In this document: positions 6,533 through 9,589 of the stretch, in pieces
Layout of the letters: the number at the start of each line of letters is the position of its first letter
Position numbering within the stretch: position 1 is the first letter of the stretch
Assembly: GCA_030620035.1 (NCBI GenBank)
Contig: JAUXAE010000037.1
Location: 1 to 9,589, forward strand
Source: Dehalococcoidales bacterium
Lineage (GTDB): Bacteria; Chloroflexota; Dehalococcoidia; Dehalococcoidales; JAUXAE01
DNA: 9,589 nucleotides
Reading direction: 5' to 3'
Program-made: the position numbers and the translations under genes
Notes under the pieces: generated by a model
What the model was told of the DNA's origin: nothing
Databases searched by the model: none
Seen by the model: only the letters and a program-made list of their open reading frames with translations

Positions 6533-6646
6533 CGGCTGGCCCGCCCGGCTGGCAGTAAGGGCCCTCTAGTACATGTCGTCGATCAGGGCCCTCAAGGGGT
6601 ACATCGTCTTGAGCCGGTTTATCGGCCTCTTCTTTGCCGTGGCCAT
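6533..6646 (-). other. N-terminal leader of the BcrB-like gene, separated by an in-frame TAG
   Basis: From ATG 6646 the minus strand reads 26 residues, MATAKKRPINR then LKTMYPLRALIDDMY, then TAG at 6566-6568, then 11 residues (RALTASRAGQP) running directly in frame into the GTG at 6532. The pattern RLKT..LR.L...Y, then about a dozen residues, then GxPVAW is the usual N-terminal helix and first strand of 2-hydroxyacyl-CoA dehydratase-family subunits. The reading frame is continuous on both sides, so no frameshift is needed: one codon, plausibly originally CAG, GAG or AAG, is a stop. The ATG lies four bases after the DUF35 stop, as expected for the true operon start of this gene. Options are a recent nonsense mutation, a sequence or assembly error, suppression or readthrough, or restart at 6532/6520. 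Confidence 0.75.
6558..6592. repeat. Paired AGGGCCCT palindromes flanking the in-frame TAG
   Basis: The self-complementary octamer AGGGCCCT occurs at 6558-6565 and 6585-6592, separated by 19 bases. Read as an inverted repeat it can form an 8-bp G/C-rich stem whose loop begins exactly at the TAG (6566-6568). Read as a direct repeat it encodes Arg-Ala-Leu twice, nine codons apart. It may be coincidence in GC-rich coding sequence. Confidence 0.45.
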
Positions 6647-6650
6647 TGTT

Positions 6651-7061
6651 TTAATCTTCAAGGCTGAATATGGGCCGGGCCGCCTCACCGGCCGAGTACT
6701 TATCGCCGGTAAAGACCTGGTGGCCCAGCTTCACCCGGCGGCCCATTATTTCCATACCTACCTTCTCTGGTTCAATGCCGATTAGGTTGCCCATCAGCCA
6801 GGGGCCTTCATCAAGGGCAACCATCACTATAGTATAGGGGGCTTCATCCTCGCGGCCTTCGGCGGCGACAAAGGCGGTGGTGAAGGTCTCGATGGTGCCC
6901 TGGCCGCTTAAGCCAACAATGTCAAGCTCCGGGCTGGAGCATTTTCGGCAGACCATCCGCGGCGGTACTGTAATAGTAGTGCACTGCCGGCACTTTAGGC
7001 CCAGCAGCCTGTTTTCCTTGAGTGCTTGGCTGTATTCTTTGAAGGTGAGTTTATAGTCCAT
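6651..7061 (-). CDS. DUF35 zinc-ribbon/OB-fold protein, partner of the adjacent thiolase
   Basis: 136-residue member of the DUF35 family: an N-terminal helix (YSQALKENRL), a rubredoxin-like zinc ribbon with Cys24, Cys27, Cys38 and Cys41 (KCRQC and VCRKC), then an OB-fold (GTIETFTTAF, VMVALDEGPWLMGNLIG). Such proteins bind next to a thiolase-fold enzyme and help bind CoA or channel substrate. Known examples are the archaeal acetoacetyl-CoA thiolase/HMG-CoA synthase complex, BbsA with BbsB in toluene degradation, and DUF35 with Ltp2 in steroid side-chain cleavage. Here it follows the thiolase by 36 bases, so the two very probably form a complex. ATG at 7061 has AGAGGG four bases upstream. The four zinc ligands are intact. 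Its stop is four bases before the probable start of the BcrB-like gene, linking the thiolase pair to the reductase/dehydratase cluster. Confidence 0.92.
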   Translation of the reverse strand: MDYKLTFKEYSQALKENRLLGLKCRQCTTITVPPRMVCRKCSSPELDIVGLSGQGTIETFTTAFVAAEGREDEAPYTIVMVALDEGPWLMGNLIGIEPEKVGMEIMGRRVKLGHQVFTGDKYSAGEAARPIFSLED

Positions 7062-7097
7062 TTTGCCCTCTTAGCCTTTTATTTAGTCAGTTTTAGG

Positions 7098-8276
7098 CTA
7101 CCAGCCGCGCTTCAGGATTATGTTGCAGATGGTGCCGCCATCACCACCTAACGTGTCGGTCATGCCTATCCGGGCACCGTCCACCTGTCTTTCCGGCTCA
7201 ACCTCACCCCTCAGTTGCCTGACTATTTCATAGACCTGGCCGCCACCGGTGGCGCCGATGGGGTGGCCCTTGGACTTTAAGCCCCCGGACGGGTTGACGG
7301 CCAGCCTGCCGCCGATGTCGGCCTGTCCTTTTTGCCAGGCCTGACCTGAGGTGCCAAAATCAAAGAAGCCCAGCCCCTCGGCGGCAATTAAACTGGCGAT
7401 AGAGAAACAGTCATGGAGCTCACAGATGTCTATGTCGCTGGGAGCTAGCCCGGCCATATCATAGGCCTGCTTGGCCGATACTTCCCGGGCCCTAAACCGG
7501 GGCAGGTAGTCCTGCTGGCTGGACAGGGGCCCCGATGAAGCCTGGCCGGCGCCTACTATATAGACCGGCCTATCGGTGAGCCTGTTGGCCCTTTCCTCGG
7601 AGGCCAGGATGACGGCGGCGGCGCCATCAGAGAAGGGACAACAGTCGTGTAGCTGGATGGGGGTGGACACCATAAAGGAGCTGAGCACATCATCAATGGT
7701 GACCTCCTTGTGCAGGTGTGCCTTGGGGTTGAACCGGCCGTGGCGGTAGGACTGAACCGAGACGGCGGCCATCTGCTCCTTGAGCCTTTCCAGGGGGATG
7801 CCGTATTTCCGGGCGTAAAGGTGGGCCAGCAGGGCAAAGACGGCCGGGAAGGTGATGCCGCAGGGGTACTCGTAGCGGCTATCACTGAACATGGCAAAGG
7901 TGCGGGTGGCCAGTGGCGTGCCCATGGTGGCCGCCCTTTCGGTACCGCCGGCCAGGACGATGTCGTAATAGCCCGAAGCCACCAACATAAAGGCATCTCT
8001 TAGGGCCATGCTGGCCGAGGCACAGGCACCATCGTATTTGTTGGCCGGGATATTAAAGGCACCGATGTTATCAGTGATAAAGGCCTGCACCATCCCCTGT
8101 CCCTCAGAGAAGTCGCCCAGCACATTGCCCACAAACAGGGCCTGAACATCCCCTGGTTTCAGGTTGGATTCGTTGATGGCATCCATGGCCGCTTCAGCAA
8201 ACAGCTCTACCCCGGTCTTCTCCTGGGCACTGCTGAATTTCGTCTGGCCGACGCCGACGACGGCTACCTTTCTCAT
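7098..8276 (-). CDS. Thiolase-family protein (SCP2/archaeal-type acyl-CoA thiolase)
   Basis: 392-residue thiolase-fold enzyme, expected to cleave a 3-oxoacyl-CoA with CoA, or to run the reverse condensation, in the cytoplasm. The nucleophile is Cys85 in DGACASAS. Catalytic histidines are His288 in ELHDCFS and His338 in KSKGHPIGATG, after NPSGGLKSKG. The C-terminal position that holds the second catalytic Cys (CxG) in classical biosynthetic and degradative thiolases is instead LGGDGGT (376-382), as in many thiolases that work with a DUF35 partner. Length fits the SCP2-like/archaeal type (about 390). Start ATG 8276 has AGGAGAGG six bases upstream, the clearest ribosome site in the window. The DUF35 gene follows, as for BbsA/BbsB. 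The substrate is unknown. Cys85 argues against a steroid-type Ltp2 aldolase, which lacks this Cys. Confidence 0.92.
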   Translation of the reverse strand: MRKVAVVGVGQTKFSSAQEKTGVELFAEAAMDAINESNLKPGDVQALFVGNVLGDFSEGQGMVQAFITDNIGAFNIPANKYDGACASASMALRDAFMLVASGYYDIVLAGGTERAATMGTPLATRTFAMFSDSRYEYPCGITFPAVFALLAHLYARKYGIPLERLKEQMAAVSVQSYRHGRFNPKAHLHKEVTIDDVLSSFMVSTPIQLHDCCPFSDGAAAVILASEERANRLTDRPVYIVGAGQASSGPLSSQQDYLPRFRAREVSAKQAYDMAGLAPSDIDICELHDCFSIASLIAAEGLGFFDFGTSGQAWQKGQADIGGRLAVNPSGGLKSKGHPIGATGGGQVYEIVRQLRGEVEPERQVDGARIGMTDTLGGDGGTICNIILKRGW

Positions 8277-8326
8277 AATATCCTCTCCTTGTTTTATTTA
8301 ATCGGGCCGCTTTTGCCGGGATGGGG

Positions 8327-8821
8327 CTAGCGCAGGCGGCTAACGGCGACAAAGATACCAGCAGCTATGGAGACCAGGTCAAGAATAAGATAGGTCAGGC
8401 TAAACGGGTTTAGGAAAGACCCCCAGGGGGGCATGATGCTGACCAGGTAGCTTAAGGGTAGGGCCAGGCCGGCAATGATGGCTAATCTGGTGCCCCGCTT
8501 ACGGTTGACCGAAAGACTGACCACTTCCCCGATAACATAGCCGACCCCGACGGCCAGTATCAGGTTGAGGTAGAAAAGGTCTAGAGATGAGATTATAACC
8601 CCCCAGACGATGCCACCGACAAGGGCCATGCCCAGGCCACTGCCCATGGCTCTCAGGATATATTTGGTGCTGGCCTGGAAGGTGGGCAGCCGGTAAAGCT
8701 GGGCACAATCCGGGCACCTGGCGCCCACCGGCGTCTGCACCAGGCACTGGGGGCATATCGCCTGGCCACACTTACTGCATCTTAGATTGGTTTCCACCTC
8801 GGGGTGAGCGGCACATCTCAT
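8327..8821 (-). CDS. B-box-type zinc-finger membrane protein of unknown function
   Basis: 164-residue protein with an N-terminal B-box-like zinc finger and a hydrophobic C-terminal part. The finger has eight regularly spaced ligands: Cys3, His6, Cys15, Cys18, Cys23, Cys26, Cys36 and Cys39 (CAAH, CSKC, CPQC, CPDC), enough for two zinc ions. Four hydrophobic segments follow at about residues 56-76, 79-101, 112-130 and 139-160, so the protein is likely an inner-membrane protein with the finger in the cytoplasm. I recall similar proteins as common small membrane proteins in Chloroflexota; none has a function I can name. It starts eight bases after the PlsY-like stop and ends 50 bases before the thiolase start; the ribosome site is weak, suggesting coupling to the upstream gene. 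Whether it belongs functionally to the acyl-CoA genes is unclear. Confidence 0.82.
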   Translation of the reverse strand: MRCAAHPEVETNLRCSKCGQAICPQCLVQTPVGARCPDCAQLYRLPTFQASTKYILRAMGSGLGMALVGGIVWGVIISSLDLFYLNLILAVGVGYVIGEVVSLSVNRKRGTRLAIIAGLALPLSYLVSIMPPWGSFLNPFSLTYLILDLVSIAAGIFVAVSRLR

Positions 8822-8829
8822 CTATTCTG

Positions 8830-9546
8830 TTAGTCTTTCCTTTGTTCAGATTGTTCCCGTGAACTGGCTTTAGGAGGCACCCGGTACATCCAGGTTTTTC
8901 CATCCCTTATGTCTCGGTCAAAGAGCAGGCGATTGAGCAGCAACTGTCCTTTACTGACTGAGACAGCCTCAACCGGTCGTGGCGCCGTTAGCCGCTTGAT
9001 AACTATTATCAGAAGTATGGCCAGAAAAACCAGAGTAACCAAAAGTGGCTCATGAGACCACCAGCTAACTAGAGGTAGCGCCGCGGTGGCGACAAGTACT
9101 GGCACTGGTGAGCTACGCATAATGAGGGTACCAACTATAATGATGGTCAGGAAGGCTACTGTCATCCATGGTGACGTATCATTTATTAAGGGGAGGATAA
9201 AGACAACACCGGTGGTGGTGCCAACCCCCCTGCCGCCGTAAAAGCGAAGAAAAATCGGCCAGTTATGTCCTATGATGGCCGCTGAACCTACTACCAGCTG
9301 CTGGGCGACATCCAGACCGGCTAAATTGGCCACCCAGACCATCACCAATCCCTTGCTCAAATCAAAGATGCCTACCGGTAAACCAAGCCGCCAAGAGGTC
9401 ATTCGCCATAGATTGCCGCCCCCCGCCTGGCCGGTGCCGTATTGTCTTAGGTCTATCCCCCGCCACCATTTAGCCACCAGATATGAGGCGGGCACGGAGC
9501 CTAGTAGATAGGCGGCTATAATCAACAGGATAAACTCAACAGTCAT
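8830..9546 (-). CDS. plsY: Glycerol-3-phosphate acyltransferase, PlsY-like
   Basis: 238-residue integral membrane protein of the PlsY family, which moves an acyl group from acyl-phosphate to glycerol-3-phosphate at the start of phospholipid synthesis. Motif 1 is LLGSVPASYLVAK (14-26). Motif 3 is GHNWPIFLRFYGGRGVGTTTG, matching GHxxPxFxxFxGGKGVAT, with Arg for Lys. Motif 2, normally GSGNxGATNxxR, is GTGQAGGGNLWR, with several changes. Five or more hydrophobic segments are visible. A basic tail of about 50 residues, including LLFDRDIRD, makes it longer than typical PlsY (about 200); I recall similar tails in Chloroflexota. ATG 9546 is preceded by GGGGAG five bases upstream. It heads the visible minus-strand run. 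Because motif 2 is altered, it could be a paralogue with another acyl acceptor or donor rather than the housekeeping enzyme. Confidence 0.82.
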   Translation of the reverse strand: MTVEFILLIIAAYLLGSVPASYLVAKWWRGIDLRQYGTGQAGGGNLWRMTSWRLGLPVGIFDLSKGLVMVWVANLAGLDVAQQLVVGSAAIIGHNWPIFLRFYGGRGVGTTTGVVFILPLINDTSPWMTVAFLTIIIVGTLIMRSSPVPVLVATAALPLVSWWSHEPLLVTLVFLAILLIIVIKRLTAPRPVEAVSVSKGQLLLNRLLFDRDIRDGKTWMYRVPPKASSREQSEQRKD

Positions 9547-9564
9547 GGCTACTCCCCAAAATAC

Positions 9565-9589
9565 TGCCGGCCGCTTTGGGTGCCGGCCG
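9565..9589. repeat. TGCCGGCCG repeated twice upstream of the PlsY-like gene
   Basis: TGCCGGCCG occurs at 9565-9573 and 9581-9589, with a 16-base period. Because GCCGGC is self-complementary the two copies could pair as a 6-bp stem, and on the minus strand the second copy is followed by AGTATTTT, so a weak terminator for a gene beyond the window is possible. The right end is cut by the window edge, so neither the repeat number nor a promoter can be judged. Confidence 0.3.

Noticed and set aside
6566..6568. Pyrrolysine or selenocysteine-type recoding as the explanation for the internal stop
   Set aside because: TAG is not a selenocysteine codon, TAG is an ordinary terminator for most genes here, and no known pyrrolysine protein belongs to this family. 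Kept only as a minor option within the TAG finding.
8277..8326. Possible internal promoter or riboswitch before the thiolase
   Set aside because: The gap is only 50 bases and shows just a good ribosome site (AGGAGAGG); no convincing -35/-10 pair or conserved structure is visible.
9565..9589. Intrinsic terminator or CRISPR-like repeat at the right edge
   Set aside because: Only two 9-base copies are visible, the stem is 6 bp, the T-run is broken, and the window ends there.

Overview
The window looks like a piece of an anaerobic, GC-rich bacterial genome. My best guess is Chloroflexota, near the Dehalococcoidia. Reasons are the small B-box zinc-finger membrane protein, the PlsY-like acyltransferase with a C-terminal extension, and oxygen-sensitive acyl-CoA enzymes packed together. 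This is recall of families, not a computed placement. A syntrophic or sulfate-reducing lineage is not excluded.

Layout. Positions 1-2015 (plus strand) hold the 3' part of the large subunit of a B12-dependent acyl-CoA mutase and its separate B12-binding small subunit. From 9546 down to 2012 (minus strand) run nine closely spaced co-directional genes. In transcription order they are: PlsY-like acyltransferase, B-box zinc-finger membrane protein, thiolase, DUF35 zinc-ribbon/OB-fold partner, BcrB-like subunit, BcrC-like subunit, BcrA-like ATPase, BcrD-like ATPase and MaoC-type enoyl-CoA hydratase. The two blocks converge and their stop codons overlap within one CTAG. No gene-free stretch exceeds about 80 bases if the interrupted BcrB leader is counted as coding. 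I saw no RNA gene, insertion sequence or CRISPR array.

How they may work together. The four Bcr-like genes have the composition of a class I, ATP-driven benzoyl-CoA reductase or 2-hydroxyacyl-CoA dehydratase system: a two-subunit iron-sulfur enzyme with an ATP-hydrolysing electron activator. The hydratase, the thiolase/DUF35 pair and the mutase are what a beta-oxidation-like route with a carbon-skeleton rearrangement would need. The substrate cannot be read from sequence. No ferredoxin, dienoyl-CoA hydratase, ring-hydrolase or CoA-ligase gene is present here.

Main oddities. (1) The BcrB-like gene has an in-frame TAG at 6566-6568 that separates a conserved N-terminal helix from the rest. (2) The mutase large subunit has Leu and Asn where methylmalonyl-CoA mutase has Tyr89 and His244. 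(3) The small subunit keeps the B12-ligand His but changes its Asp and Lys partners. The label 'methylmalonyl-CoA mutase' is therefore unsafe. (4) The BcrD-like ATPase lacks the GGQD motif that its BcrA-like neighbour keeps.
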